NCBI GenBank assembly: GCA_003833135.1
Contig: QZLH01001046.1
Coordinates: 8,990 to 45,767 of the forward strand
Direction of reading: 5' to 3'
DNA from: Oehlia diaphana
Lineage: Eukaryota; Glomeromycota; Glomeromycetes; Glomerales; Glomeraceae
DNA length: 36,778 bases
This document shows, in pieces, positions 1 through 10,155 of the stretch. Each line of letters starts with the position of its first letter. Positions within the stretch are counted from its first letter, which is position 1. The notes beneath the pieces are model-generated. The model made no database searches. It saw nothing but the letters and a program-made list of their open reading frames with translations, and had not been told where the DNA came from. Both the position numbers and the translations under genes were made by a program.

Positions 1-96
1 ATTTTTCTCATGAACTTTCAGCTTTTACTATTTCTCTACGCAGATTTTTGACAATTTTTTTTACAAATCTTTTAACTTAATTTTTTTTTCATTAAT

Positions 97-1079
97 ATGA
101 CGTCAAAAAAAAAACTAAGAATGTAAAAAAACGTAAACTTTTACAGGATATTCCAGAAAAACAAACAAAATAAACTGAAGTTTCTCAAAGTACTCAAAGT
201 AACGAAAGTGGATTTTCACAAATTTTAGCAGGTACAATCAAAGAATTTACTACATGAGTTTAATATTATAATTAACTTCGCTTGTTTATCAATTCCAATA
301 GCTGATGAAAAACCTACTGAAGATAGCGCTAAAACTCAAACTTCACAAACTAATACAAATCCGGATGTATTTGTATTAGATACTTCTTCTTTATACGCTA
401 AAAAACCCTTACCTCCCCTACTAGAGAAAGATCTTTAACTCCCATAGTAGAAATTCATCCCATGGAAATTCGCGATAATCTAAAATCTTCGGCTCCTATA
501 AGTCCAACAAGAACTTGCACTTCTACTCGATCTTCTACACCTGTGCAACCCATGCAAGTCAATGATGACTTTAACGACAAAATTTATAACAAGCATGATG
601 AAAAATCTCATGATGAACGTTACTTAACAGTCAAACAGTTTAATTATTCAATGAATTTATTAAACGTTAAAATAAGTTCAATATACAAACTTTTACATCA
701 CGTCAGCGATCAACAGCAAAAGGATTCACAAATCATACAAAAACTTGTTGTTGTTGATGAATTGTCTGACAAATTCTGAAATGTAAGTTACTTTAATATA
801 CTCGATGACTTGACTTTAACTAAAATACTTAAAAATAGCTAACTGTCTTTACAGGTTGCTTACAAAGAAATAGGTAAAGATCTGATTCCGTCATATATAT
901 TTCTCTTAGATAACAAGTACCGCATTACTTTAGAGAAGTATCTTACCGAGCATGCTGGTCATTATATTAAAGAGATTGGAAAAAATGGATGGGTTTCATT
1001 GTTTGAGGATAAGTTATTACCAGAAGTATGTGAAATCATTGATAATTATCACAAAGAAAAAAAAATAAAAAAAATCTGA
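97..1079 (+). pseudogene. Broken copy of a multicopy Rhizophagus-type protein of unknown function
   Basis: A decayed spliced gene. Coding pieces can be followed in several exons: about 97-231, 302-782 and 855-1079. The first intron starts GTACAA at 232 and ends at 301; the second has donor GTAAGT at 783 and acceptor ACAG at 851-854. The open part reads LTVKQFNYSMNLLNVKISSI, then SDQQQKDSQIIQKLVVVDEL, and in the last exon VAYKEIGKDLIPSYIFLLDN. I recall this type of sequence from repeated hypothetical proteins in Rhizophagus, but no function is known to me. Damage seen: a frame break just after the ATG near 119-131, a TAA at 171-173, a frame change in a C run near 415-419, and a TGA at 777-779 just before the second donor. 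Whether it is a transposon gene or a host family cannot be told here. An alternative is a shorter live gene starting at 462, but the TGA at 777 argues against it. Confidence 0.5.
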
Positions 1080-1129
1080 AAATATTTAAATTTTTAAATT
1101 TTTAGATAAAAAGTAAATGTTGAAGTAGA

Positions 1130-1560
1130 AGAAATGACTTCGCTGCTAATATTCAAAATACTATGTTTTTCAATTTTGGAGAACAGAAGTTAGAGCATGT
1201 GGACAGCAATGCATCCTTCTCAAAGATCACCAAGTGAAAGAAGCATACGACACATATTGTGTCTTGAAAATTGTTCTATTTGCACGATTGAAAGACTATG
1301 CTACCTCTAGTACAGACTTACATGTATTATCTATAAATTTTCTAATGTGTCTGTTAACTCTTTTGCCATCCCAATATACATCATATTTTAAGTCTTTTTG
1401 TTATGAGTCATTAATTGTAATGCAAGTTAGTCTTTCTGTATCATTCTTGATTACTCTGTCTGCTTCTTCATTACCTTTGACTCCTGAGTGTTCTTTAACT
1501 TTTATTAGTTTTAACTCTAAGTGTTTACTATCAACAAAGGTAATTATGCTGCTGACTATA
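1130..1560 (-). mobile_element. Retroelement relic: RNase H domain fragment
   Basis: On the minus strand, about 1555 down to 1300, a reading frame contains LIKVKEHSGVKGNEEADRVI, which matches the end of the RNase H fold of LINE-type and related retroelements (consensus HSG-x-x-GNE-x-AD-x-x-AK). It continues with YWDGKRVNRHIRKFIDNT, like the C-terminal tail of such proteins in Glomeromycotina. Coding-like sequence can be followed in broken frames to about 1130. An in-frame TAA follows ITINDS, and there is another stop downstream, so it is dead. No reverse transcriptase, poly(A) tail or target duplication is visible next to it. The plus-strand reading frame that covers this stretch (1234-1566) is an artefact. 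Confidence 0.6.
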
Positions 1561-1569
1561 CTGTGATTA

Positions 1570-3129
1570 TTACTTTTACATCATACTCGTATTTTATTTT
1601 TTCCATTTGTCAGATTTCTTCTTGTGTTTTATAATTTTATATTTCAGATTTGCCAATTGAATTTCAGAAATAATTATAATTATATAAAAAATATTTAATG
1701 TATTTGATTGGTTAAATATCATATTATTTAAATTAAAACTAACTTTTAAAATTGAATCTAATATAATTAAATAGAATTAATCATATCGTATTCTATATAA
1801 ATTCAAATTCTAAAATCAGGCTAAAACCTGATTCTCTATTAATAATTTAAATAAGATATTTCTATTTAATTTACATTTTAATTCATCTTTATTTTATATA
1901 AATTGCATTAATAAGTCTTAAAACTATTCAGTTACTATTAATTTATTTGCAATGCTTATATATTTTAAAGTATATTTTTAAATGCATTTTATGATTTTAC
2001 AATACTTATACTCTCTTAATTTATATAAAAAAATATTGAATTTGAAATACAACCAGATTTTTTTATTTTTAAGTACTATATATGATATTTTGAATTTCAG
2101 TAAGTAATAAAATAATCTCATAATTTTAATATAATTATTAGGTCAACTGGTGATAACATTTATCTATCAAATTACAGATTTATTTATTCTTCTTATTAAA
2201 GTAAAATTCTTATTATTCTGTAATTTGTTATATTTCTTAGATAATTTAAATAAACTTTATCAATATTACTATTATTCCATTTAATTAATTAATTATTAGA
2301 ATTCTAATCTGTTATAAATGTATGAATACTTAATCTAGTAAATTTGCTTTTTTATAAAGATCATTTTAATTAATAGTAATAATATTAAAAAAAAAAATGG
2401 AAACATATAAGTAAAAATAATATTTCAGGTAATTTATAATTATATTAATTATTTTATTAATTTTTGGTGATTGTTTTAGGATGATGATACTTTTTAGAAA
2501 TATATATTTGTTTTATTTCTTTTTTAATAATTTTTAATCAGTATTTCATTCAAAATTATTTTTATGCAATTTCTTATTTATTTTGTATGTACTTATTAAT
2601 TATTAGATTGCATACATAATATTTTTAATAAGTCAAGTCAAGTCAAGTTCAAGTTAATTTTAAAGTACTATTTATATAAAATATATCCTTACAAGTTTTA
2701 TATAAGTCAAAATTTAAAATACTATAATATAAATATACCTTTCTAAAAGTTTCTTTTACCTATTAAAATTCTTTAGTAAAGCACTTACTGTATTATTTAA
2801 ATAATATCTATATGATTCTATTTTTTGCATCATTTCAAAAATTTTATTATATATTTATCTAAAGTAGCAGAGCTAATTCTTATAAGGTAACCACAACCTT
2901 CTTAATATCTTCTTAATACAATCATTCCAAAATGAATGTAAAACCCTGCATTTCCAGTTAAGATCTAAATGTATTTGATGAATTTATAGTCTAGACATTT
3001 AGGATAAATGCTAAAAAAAGAGATCAAATTGACAAAAAATTTTTTTTAAAAAACAAATGTTTTGAATCAAATGATTGGATTTATGTTTGTTTTACTTATA
3101 AACTTTTTTTTGAAAAAAATTAAAAAATT
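1570..3129. other. A+T-rich intergenic filler
   Basis: No convincing coding sequence on either strand. The stretch is mostly A/T with short homopolymers. The only local structure noticed is a short AAGTC tandem at about 2632-2656, followed by diverged copies. Both flanks are mobile-element relics, so this may be decayed transposon sequence, but nothing shows that directly. Confidence 0.5.
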
Positions 3130-3384
3130 TCAATTTGGTTCTTTTTTTCCAGCACTCACTCCATTTCTGTTTGAGATACTTATATTGCCTGTCTTCTTTA
3201 AACTAACTTTTGTGTAACAGATCTTTTTTTTTTCATTTATCCTTTCTTGATTTCCAAATACCTTTTTCACATTCACCACAGAATACAATCTGTTACCACC
3301 TGGTGTTCTGATGCTTGATATCTTTTCTTGGTTGTTGCATCTTCTCAATATTTCAAATGAGATCTCATATGCTTTTTGGATTTC
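3130..3384 (-). mobile_element. IS607-type serine recombinase (TnpA) relic, N-terminal part
   Basis: The minus-strand frame reads KAYEISFEILRRCNNQEKIS, then SIRTPGGNRLYSVVNVKKVF, then EKKKICYTKVSLKK. This is the diagnostic order of IS607-family TnpA: a MerR-like helix-turn-helix with (T/E)LRRW-x-x-x-GKI, the (Y/I)RTPGG-x-RRY-x-V turn, and then the start of the serine-recombinase domain, KKxICYARVSS. The catalytic-serine position (the S of KVS) is present. The tryptophan of LRRW is replaced by C. A stop lies just upstream at 3385-3387. Downstream the frame leaves homology after SLKK and ends at 3130, so most of the catalytic domain is lost. No Fanzor or TnpB partner is recognisable in the flanks. 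IS607 elements are known in some fungi, algae and giant viruses. This copy is clearly inactive. Confidence 0.72.
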
Positions 3385-3920
3385 TTATGCTCCTTGATAC
3401 TTTGTCATTGATATTATCTTACTAAAATGGGACTTATTTATACTTGACAAAAAATATTAAATCGTTGTTAATATTTGTCATTAAATAATCAGATACTTAC
3501 GATTATAATAAATAGCAACATAGTAGATTTAATTAATAATATTGTACAAACCGTGTACCGTATATATATATCATAGTTAAAAAAGTATTAGGCAAAATCG
3601 GATCGATTATCCAACATTTGCCACGTGGCAATAAGATGTTTCAGTTTTGATACTAATTTGTCCACAATGACTGAACGGACGAGTAGACAAGTAAATGGCG
3701 TGATTTTTCGCATAGAAATAAAATCATTTTCTTACTATCCTTATCCTTAAGAAACGTGTTGTTTTGATACAAAATAAAATAGGTAAGCGGCAAATAAATT
3801 TTTATCAAAATCATTAAACTTTAATACTTTGCTCATTTTCGTAGCTGTATCGTATTTTCTCGGTATATAGATTCACTTTACATAAGCTTACCGTAACACA
3901 AGCTCTCTTCTTTAGGAGTT
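3385..3920. promoter_or_regulatory. Upstream region of the KDM3-like gene, with a 12-bp CACGTG palindrome
   Basis: No gene is visible. A perfect 12-bp palindrome, TGCCACGTGGCA, lies at 3619-3630, about 590 bp before the ATG at 4220. Its core CACGTG is the binding site type of bHLH factors such as Cbf1. Because transcription must start before the 5'-UTR intron donor at 3964, the palindrome is within a few hundred bases of the probable start of transcription. Its function is inferred from the motif only. Confidence 0.4.
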
Positions 3921-3963
3921 ATCATTTCTCTTGTTATCACTAATTTCAAAAATTTTTATGCAG

Positions 3964-4217
3964 GTAAATACTGGTCCTAATTTTATTGCAAAAAAAAGAG
4001 CAGTAAACGTTTGTTATCACAAAGTATAAATTTACTATTTATATATAACGAATTAATGAAGATTTTATTACGTGTCTGAGAAAAATCTTTTTTTTAAAGG
4101 AAAAATTTTGTGTGGATACAGCACCGTTATTCCAAATGGTTATTTTATTTTAAAACATTATTGTCATGAATCATTAAAAATTTTATTTGAATTACAATTT
4201 CTAACACTAAATTTCAG
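3964..4217 (+). other. Probable 5'-UTR intron of the KDM3-like gene
   Basis: CAG|GTAAATAC at 3961-3970 is a good donor. AAATTTCAG ending at 4217, just two bases before the ATG at 4220, is a good acceptor, with a CTAACAC branch-like sequence at 4201-4207. The span contains stops in all frames, and no upstream coding exon is apparent, so the intron would lie in the 5' untranslated region. Confidence 0.5.
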
Positions 4218-4219
4218 TC

Positions 4220-6750
4220 ATGTCTGATCAAGAAATTGGGTCCACTACTGAAACTCAATCCGATACAGCTGAAATGGCAGCTTTTGGAAGTTCAAAGAGA
4301 CCACAGCGAACAAGGAAGACAACGGAGTTCTACACTCCTACTCCTATGAAACAACGAAAGAAGGCTGGAAGACCAAAGTATAAAAAAATCGTAAAAAACG
4401 AAAAGCTTATTGAAACTGGTGACAAGAGGAAAGCTATTGATGTTCCCGTTGGGCGGTCAAAGAAAAGAAAAGTTGCAGAGCCTACGGGGTCCAAGCGAAA
4501 GTTTGACCCCGAAAGTGACGAAGATGAAGCTCGGAAGAAATTGGTCAAGAATGCTGATTTAATCAAAGTCCGACCGGTGCCAGGTAAGAAGCACGTCCAA
4601 CAAGGGCGTTGCTTCTCAGCAAGATACTGTTATTTTGAAAAATGCACCGCATGTAAGTAGTTCTGAAAGATGTACCGCATGTAAGTATTTGTAAGTCAAT
4701 TATTTATTTCCATTTATTTAATTTTTTAATGATAATTTAGGCTTGGCCAAGAAGTCGGATAAATGTCGGTTCATTGACATACGGGTGTTCGGACAAAGAA
4801 AAGGCGAATTAGTATATGGCCCAGAATTTAAGTCTGCAGAAGGCCCTGACCCAAAATCAACTTATGAGATTGGTGTAAGTGAAGACGAAGTCAAAAATGT
4901 TCGCATTCTTGGTAAGTAAACGGAAACCGGTCCCAATTAATTAATATTTGGCAAAAAATCAACTTGCTGTTTTCTTTCTTATAATAGACTTGATCGCACC
5001 AACGTTTATGAAATTTCTTAAAAAGGAACTTCCACATCTTGAAATGGCAAAAATCCGCAAATTTCCAGACCGTAACATCTGTCAATTGTGTGATTCTTGT
5101 CAAACAACAATATTCAGTGGATATTGGATGTGCTGTGTTTGCGGAAAGGAATATTGTCTTTCTTGTTATGAAGAATGGAATGATTCTGATGATTCGTTCA
5201 AAGAGGCCGGAAAGTGTTCTCATAAAAGGCGGCATTATAAGGAACAATTGGTGCCTATTTATCATTATACAAAAGAAGAAATTAATCGACTTTCTGATCA
5301 ATGTAACCAGATGATCCTTGACGACGAGGATAGTTCTGATTTAGACGGAGAAGAATTGCCCGATGATGATACTGCGAACCAATCAGTAGAAAGTTCGGAA
5401 GTTACTCAACCTGCAGAAAGTTCAAGAGTTGTAGTTCGACGTCGGCAATCCAGAACATCTAAAAAAACATCATTTGATGTTGAGGATTCCGCTATGTCAG
5501 TATTAAATCAAGATAACGGCTTTTCTACATCATCACAGGATCGTCATAATCGTACTCCCCAATTACATGATGAACATAAGAAGATTGAATATGCAGCTAC
5601 CGAAATGACCGAAGATACCTTCAGAGATCTTTGGAAAAGAGGGTATCCTTTCGTGATCAGAGGCACGGATAAATTAGAAGAAAAAATTTGGAGACCAAAC
5701 TATTTCATTGAACATTATGGTGACAAAGATTGTACGGTAATCGATGTCAAGGAGAATGTCGAGTATAAAATGGATGTTAAAACATTCTTTAAGGGCTTTG
5801 AAGATATTAGTAGTCGATTCGTGAACAAAGCTGGAATTTGTCCATGCCTAAAATTAAAAGTATTTTTTTTTTGTTTTTTTAACAATTTTTTTTTTTTTTG
5901 AATTTGCGATTCAAATGCCTAATTAATTTTTTTACATATTCGGTACTAAATAGGACTGGCCTCCAGCAGATGATTTCGCAGAAACGTTCCCAGAACATTA
6001 TAAAGATTTCTATAATTCTTTGCCATTTAAAGAATATACAACTCGTAGTGGAGTTTTGAACCTGGCTCACAGATTGCCATTAGAGATTAATCGTCCTGAT
6101 CTTGGTCCAAAGATGTACAATGCTTATGGTTCTGAAGATAACGTAGGTGGCAAAGGTACTACGAACCTTCATCTTGATATGACCGATGCAGTTAATATGA
6201 TGGCATATGCTCCGAGCGTTGAAAATCGCTTAGAAGAAGAACGGGATAAAACAGCAGCAGCAGTCTGGGATTTATATCATCCAGTTGACCTTCCAAGAGT
6301 AAGAAGATTCTTAAGGAAAATTGCAAAGGAACACGGATTGTCGATTAACCACCCTATACATGACCAATGTTTCTATTTGGACAAAGAACTGAGAAGTCGA
6401 TTGGCTTCCGAAGAGGGTGTTACGGGATGGAGGTAAGTTGTAGAATTCTCTCTCCTTTTTTTTTACTCATTTTATAAGAGAAATTTTTTTGCTTTAATAT
6501 TAGAGTATTTCAAAACCCTGGTGATGTCGTCTTTGTTCCCGCAGGATGTGCACATCAAGTTTGTAATTATACGAGCTGTGTCAAAGCCGCAGTTGACTTT
6601 GTTTCTCCAGAAGGAGTTGCTCGAAGCTACGTTGTAAACCAGCAATTCAGAAAGTTACGTCATGGCCATAAGAGAAAGACGGATATTCTTCAACTTCCAA
6701 ATATTCTTTATCATGCCTGGATTACTTCTTGGGATGAAAGCAACGATTAA
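4220..6750 (+). CDS. JmjC-domain histone demethylase, KDM3 (JMJD1) type
   Basis: A spliced gene of 733 codons, exons 4220-4652, 4741-4911, 4988-5859, 5954-6432, 6504-6750. The N-terminus is basic, acidic and disordered (KRPQRTRKTTEF, PGRSKKRK-like patches). Cysteines C142 and C145 (KCTAC) and C153 (KCRF) belong to a first Cys cluster. A C6-type finger follows at about 233-261: CQLCDSC ... WMCCVCGKEYCLSCY, as in KDM3A. After an acidic linker the JmjC domain starts near 395 (FRDLWKRGYPFVIRG). LKLKDWPP spans the third intron at 492/493. Iron ligands are H565 and D567 (NLHLD) and H669 (GCAHQV), so the active site is intact. KDM3 enzymes demethylate H3K9me1/2 in the nucleus using 2-oxoglutarate and Fe(II). 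The substrate here is inferred from family. The third intron carries a TACTAAA branch point. It converges on the Utr4 gene. Confidence 0.9.
4653..4740 (+). other. Intron with a tandemly duplicated 5' splice site
   Basis: The end of exon 1 is repeated: GAAAAATGCACCGCAT|GTAAGTAG (donor at 4653) and, 28 bp on, GAAAGATGTACCGCAT|GTAAGTAT (donor at 4681). Only the first donor keeps the frame (A-C-L-A-K-K). Use of the second includes TAG at 4658-4660 and truncates the protein just before the zinc-finger region. The acceptor is TAATTTAG ending at 4740. Confidence 0.7.
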
Positions 6751-7624
6751 ACTACTCAAGTAGTTGTATAAATTTATTTATAGCCTACCATTATATTCTT
6801 GAATGATGTGACAAATCATTTATTTCTTTAATTTCAGATGTAACACCTCTAAAAAATAATAAACAAAAACCACAAATAAAAATATAAGTATATAAACTGT
6901 CCTTTAATTGTATATATAAGGTTAACATGTATATTCATAAAAAAAAAATCAGATCATATCATTCGTTCGTATTTAATTATAAACAATATATATTTTCAAT
7001 ATTCCCATGGTATTATAGATCTTCAGCAAAATATTATAATATTATTAGAAAATAAAGTAAATAAGCAAGTAAAATATTTTATATAGTAATAATAAAATAG
7101 ACACAAAGTGATACTTTATAAATATCGTTTACTGCATTCATCAAAAATATGATTGGTATATTTTGAATTTTTTCTATACATATATTTCAAATTATAACAA
7201 ACTTTTCAGAATGAATGAAACTTAAAATAATAAATAATATTCTTTATAACTGGCAAATATTATATAAGTATTAAGATAATATATAAAAATATAATGATGT
7301 ATAATATAAATTTTTAAAAGATTACTTATATTTATGAGATAAAAAATGAAAATATATATAAGAAAATTTATTTGTAGCAGATGTGAAATAAGCTAAAACA
7401 ACATCTGAAACAACAGATATAGTGTTACAGCTCTCAGATACCCTGCCAATTAATATAATGTGCCATGGAAACTGCAAGTTATCTTGACAAACTTTGCAGT
7501 ATAATTACACATATTGTAATGATTTAGCATTTAGCATAATGAAAATTTTCCAATCAGGCTAAATAATATTACAGAATTATAAGATTATGGGATTACATGT
7601 GACATACTAGAGTGTTTTACGTGT
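6751..7624. other. Convergent intergenic region between the KDM3-like gene and utr4
   Basis: 874 bp of A+T-rich sequence with no coding potential seen. It should hold the 3' untranslated regions and poly(A) sites of both genes; AATAAA-like sequences occur soon after the KDM3 stop (near 6858). No repeat or structured element stood out. Confidence 0.5.
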
Positions 7625-8443
7625 TTATAAAAAAGAATAAGAAAATATTTGAAGAAAATCTGTAAAAATAATATTATTTTTACGGTCATCATCGGATAAA
7701 GGCATATTGTTTTTACGCTCAATAATAGCAGCTTGATAACAAACAGATTTGGCAGAAATTATTTCTTTAACATTATCACTGAGAAATAAGATATCCCTAG
7801 GTTCAAATTGAATTTCTTTAGCAATATTCACATAGCTAGATTTTTCAATTTTACTTCCAATTGAAGTATCGAAATAACCATCAATATATTCTGTTAAGTC
7901 ACCTTTATCAGAATTTTTAAATAAAGACTTTTGTGCTGAAATGCTGCCAGATGAATAAATATATATTTTAATTCCACTTTCTTTCCACTTTTTTAATGCA
8001 TCTAATACATCATCAAATATTTCTCCTTTTAGTTCTCCTGATTCATAACCTGATTCCCACATAAATCCTTGGAATGATTTAAGCGCGCCTATTTTTCTAT
8101 TAATTTTCATTTGCCATTGAATATTTTGTATAATAGCTTTTTTAATTTCTTCTTCATTAGTTTTTTTTCCTTGTTGTACTTCTGGAACAAGAATTGCATC
8201 AGATAAATTATTATTCACATCTTTCGTTGCTTGTTCTCTTAATAATTGAATTTGTTCTTGTAACTCGAGTGAATTCCAATTTTCGTTCAGGAAATTAACT
8301 AAATTATTTTTAACATATGAAAATAAACGATCATGAACAAATGAAATAGGTGTTGTTGTTCCTTCAATATCAAGAAGAACACATTTATATGTGGGTGTTA
8401 TTGACATTTTGTATCCTTGTACGGCGGAGTTTTTATAATTCAT
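7625..8443 (-). CDS. UTR4: Enolase-phosphatase E1 (acireductone synthase)
   Basis: An intronless gene of 272 codons. Enolase-phosphatase E1 is a HAD-family enzyme of the methionine salvage pathway. It enolises and dephosphorylates 2,3-diketo-5-methylthiopentyl-1-phosphate to acireductone in the cytosol. The HAD motif I is unmistakable: CVLLDIEGTTTPISFVHDRL with nucleophile D25 and E27. Motif II is IYIYSSGS. The motif III lysine is in GSKIEKSSY, and motif IV is ILFLSDNVKEI. The family is about 227-260 residues long, so the second Met (M13, ATG at 8407-8405, MSITPTYK) may be the true start and would give 260 residues. The 12-residue extension has no homology that I recognise. It is divergent from the bS21m gene across 73 bp, so the two share a promoter. 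Confidence 0.94.
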   Translation of the reverse strand: MNYKNSAVQGYKMSITPTYKCVLLDIEGTTTPISFVHDRLFSYVKNNLVNFLNENWNSLELQEQIQLLREQATKDVNNNLSDAILVPEVQQGKKTNEEEIKKAIIQNIQWQMKINRKIGALKSFQGFMWESGYESGELKGEIFDDVLDALKKWKESGIKIYIYSSGSISAQKSLFKNSDKGDLTEYIDGYFDTSIGSKIEKSSYVNIAKEIQFEPRDILFLSDNVKEIISAKSVCYQAAIIERKNNMPLSDDDRKNNIIFTDFLQIFSYSFL

Positions 8444-8516
8444 CTTATATCTAAATCTGTCACGTGTACGATAAAAATAATTTCACACTCGAATTAACAT
8501 TCTTGTAATATTAATT
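8444..8516. promoter_or_regulatory. 73-bp shared promoter of utr4 and the bS21m gene
   Basis: Only 73 bp separate the two start codons (8443 on minus, 8517 on plus). A CACGTG hexamer sits at 8461-8466, close to the utr4 ATG. If the shorter utr4 start (8407) is used, the gap is 109 bp. Both 5' untranslated regions must be short, or overlap the neighbouring transcript. Confidence 0.55.
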
Positions 8517-9008
8517 ATGTTAATCAATATTCTCAAAAAACAACAGCTTATATTACGTCCTTTAGCTCTACTTCGTTCAAAACATACGAAAAGTTCGGAA
8601 CAAATCCCAACACCATTTAAAAGAGCGCCAATTGTTATGCATTCAAGAGTTCAACAAATAGCTGCACCGAAAGAAGGCGATAAAAGTACTACAGCAGGTC
8701 GCACTGTTATAGTAGGAAATAATGTTATGGCTGGTTATAGAAAATTATGGACTATACTTAATTCAAATAAAATACGTCAAGAAGTTAGAAGAAATAGATA
8801 TTATGAAAAACCTTTTTTAAAAAGACAACGTATTAAAATGGAAATTGAGCAGAAAAAATTTAAGGATTCTGTTAGGAAAAAGGTTCAATTGGTTTTACAA
8901 ATGAAAGCAAGGTGCGTATAAGTAAAATTGCTTTGATCTATTTGATCTATTTGATTTTATTTATCTAAACCATTTTTTTTTATTTTTTATTTTTATAGAG
9001 GTATGTAA
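8517..9008 (+). CDS. MRP21: Mitochondrial small-subunit ribosomal protein bS21m
   Basis: Exons 8517-8911 and 8999-9008, 134 residues. The first ~30 residues (MLINILKKQQLILRPLALLR) are basic and hydroxylated without acids, like a mitochondrial import sequence. From residue ~60 the bS21 domain follows: AGRTVIVGNNVMAGYRKLW, IRQEVRRNRYYEKPFLKRQR, and a long basic helix to the C-terminus. RRNRYYEKP is the family signature. bS21 lies on the platform of the small subunit. The last exon is only 10 nt (giving R-G-M-stop). The donor is GTGCGT, a form also used in the Sls1 gene. If the intron is retained the protein would end ARCV at 8921, the same length, so either end is tolerable. Confidence 0.85.
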
Positions 9009-9126
9009 TTTATACGGTAAAGAGAGTTATCATAATATATTCCAAGATTAAAAATCGAGGAAATTTTTATCTTTTAAAAAATAAAATTACATAAGTTTAT
9101 TTATATTAGCACGAACATTTTACATA

Positions 9127-9939
9127 TTATACTCCTCTTAATCTCTCAGCAACTCTTTCTCTTGCAGTATTATATACTTGAATAAAAGTTTGTTCTGTAA
9201 TAGGAATATCCGTTGTGTCAGTACGAAGACGGGATACTCGAGAAACAATTACGTTCGAATCAGTTTCTAAAACAATTCTAAAAAAGTGAAAGGAAACGTT
9301 AAAATTTCTTTCGAAGTTAAAAAAACTTCAATTTTTATTTCGCTCTCACCCATCGTCTATTGTCTCATCCAAAGTAAGAACAACTAGATCGAGATTATCT
9401 ACAAGTGTTCTTTTCTCGACCTGATGCCTGTTCATTAGAAAAAATAAAATTTTAAAATCTTTCGATGAATAAAAGACTCATATTATTTACCTTAACAAAC
9501 TTGATATGGAATCATAGAATGCGCTTAAAATACTACTCAAAATAAGTTCATTTTCCTCCGCAGACCCAACAACATAAAAAAAAACGTCAATGCTATTACG
9601 ATAAAGAACAACTTGGTTATCATAAAGGATGATTTCGCCTACCGAAAATTTAAATAAATAAAATTTAAAAATCTTATAAAATAGTTTATTGAAGAATTTT
9701 TTAATTAAAAATTTACCATTAGCCCTTCTGGTCTTTTCAAACAATCCTTTTTCGAAAACTTTTTGTTCTTTTATTGTAGGATACGGGTTCTTAGTACCAT
9801 AATATTTTCCAAGTATTCTATTACCGTCACTATCGAGAAGTATCACTGCAGTTGTTGTATAAAGGGATAAATTAACCTAGAGTAAAGGAGAAATTTTAGC
9901 AAAAGAAAAAACTTCATAAACGCAATTTTGAATTACCAT
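9127..9939 (-). CDS. RET3: Coatomer subunit zeta
   Basis: Exons (minus) 9939-9937, 9876-9717, 9638-9491, 9427-9350, 9277-9127; 179 residues. It is a subunit of the COPI coat, which carries retrograde Golgi-to-ER vesicles; zeta pairs with gamma-COP. The longin-type N-terminus is clear: VNLSLYTTTAVILLDSDGNR, KYYGT, PTIKEQKVFEKGLFEKT, and IDVFFYVVGSAEENEL. It ends with LTLDETIDDG, IVLETDSNVIVSRVS and ITEQTFIQVYNTARERVAER. All align with yeast Ret3 and human COPZ1, and the length matches (~177-189). The start codon is followed at once by an intron (ATG|GTAATT), so the first coding exon is 3 nt. The second intron (9716-9639) is 78 nt with no in-frame stop, so retention would insert 26 residues. 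It is divergent from tsc13 and converges on the bS21m gene, with only 118 bp between the stops. Confidence 0.93.
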
Positions 9940-10155
9940 TTTAATTTTTCTTTGTAGCTTTGCTTTTGTTAAATTCCGTTTTTCTATTACCTAAAATGTG
10001 TATTTATTTTTTATTACAAATTATCCATTATAATTGTGTAGATCTATTCCTTTTCACGAGATCGCGAATTTATTTCAAAAAAAAAAAAAAAATTAAGGCA
10101 TGTGGAATTTTACTCGTTCTTATCCTTATCCTTTTTTTCTTCTTTTCTTTATAAA
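9940..10155. promoter_or_regulatory. Shared promoter of coatomer zeta and tsc13
   Basis: 216 bp lie between divergent start codons. The region contains a long A run (about 10078-10093) and a pyrimidine-rich run directly before the tsc13 ATG at 10156. An upstream in-frame ATG at 10102 would add 18 residues (MEFYSFLSLSFFSSFLYK) to Tsc13. I chose 10156 because [11 protein letters not shown] starts at the ubiquitin-like domain, as in the family. Confidence 0.45.

Noticed and set aside
1234..1566. 110-codon plus-strand frame
   Set aside because: It is the complement of the RNase H relic.
4584..4619. Possible 36-nt intron in KDM3 exon 1 (GTAAGA ... CTCAG)
   Set aside because: Shorter than any other intron here, no branch site, and the sequence is open in frame.
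4948..5901. A separate 317-codon gene starting MAKNQLAVFF
   Set aside because: The first 13 codons are intronic. It is exon 3 of the KDM3-like gene with intron read-through at both ends.
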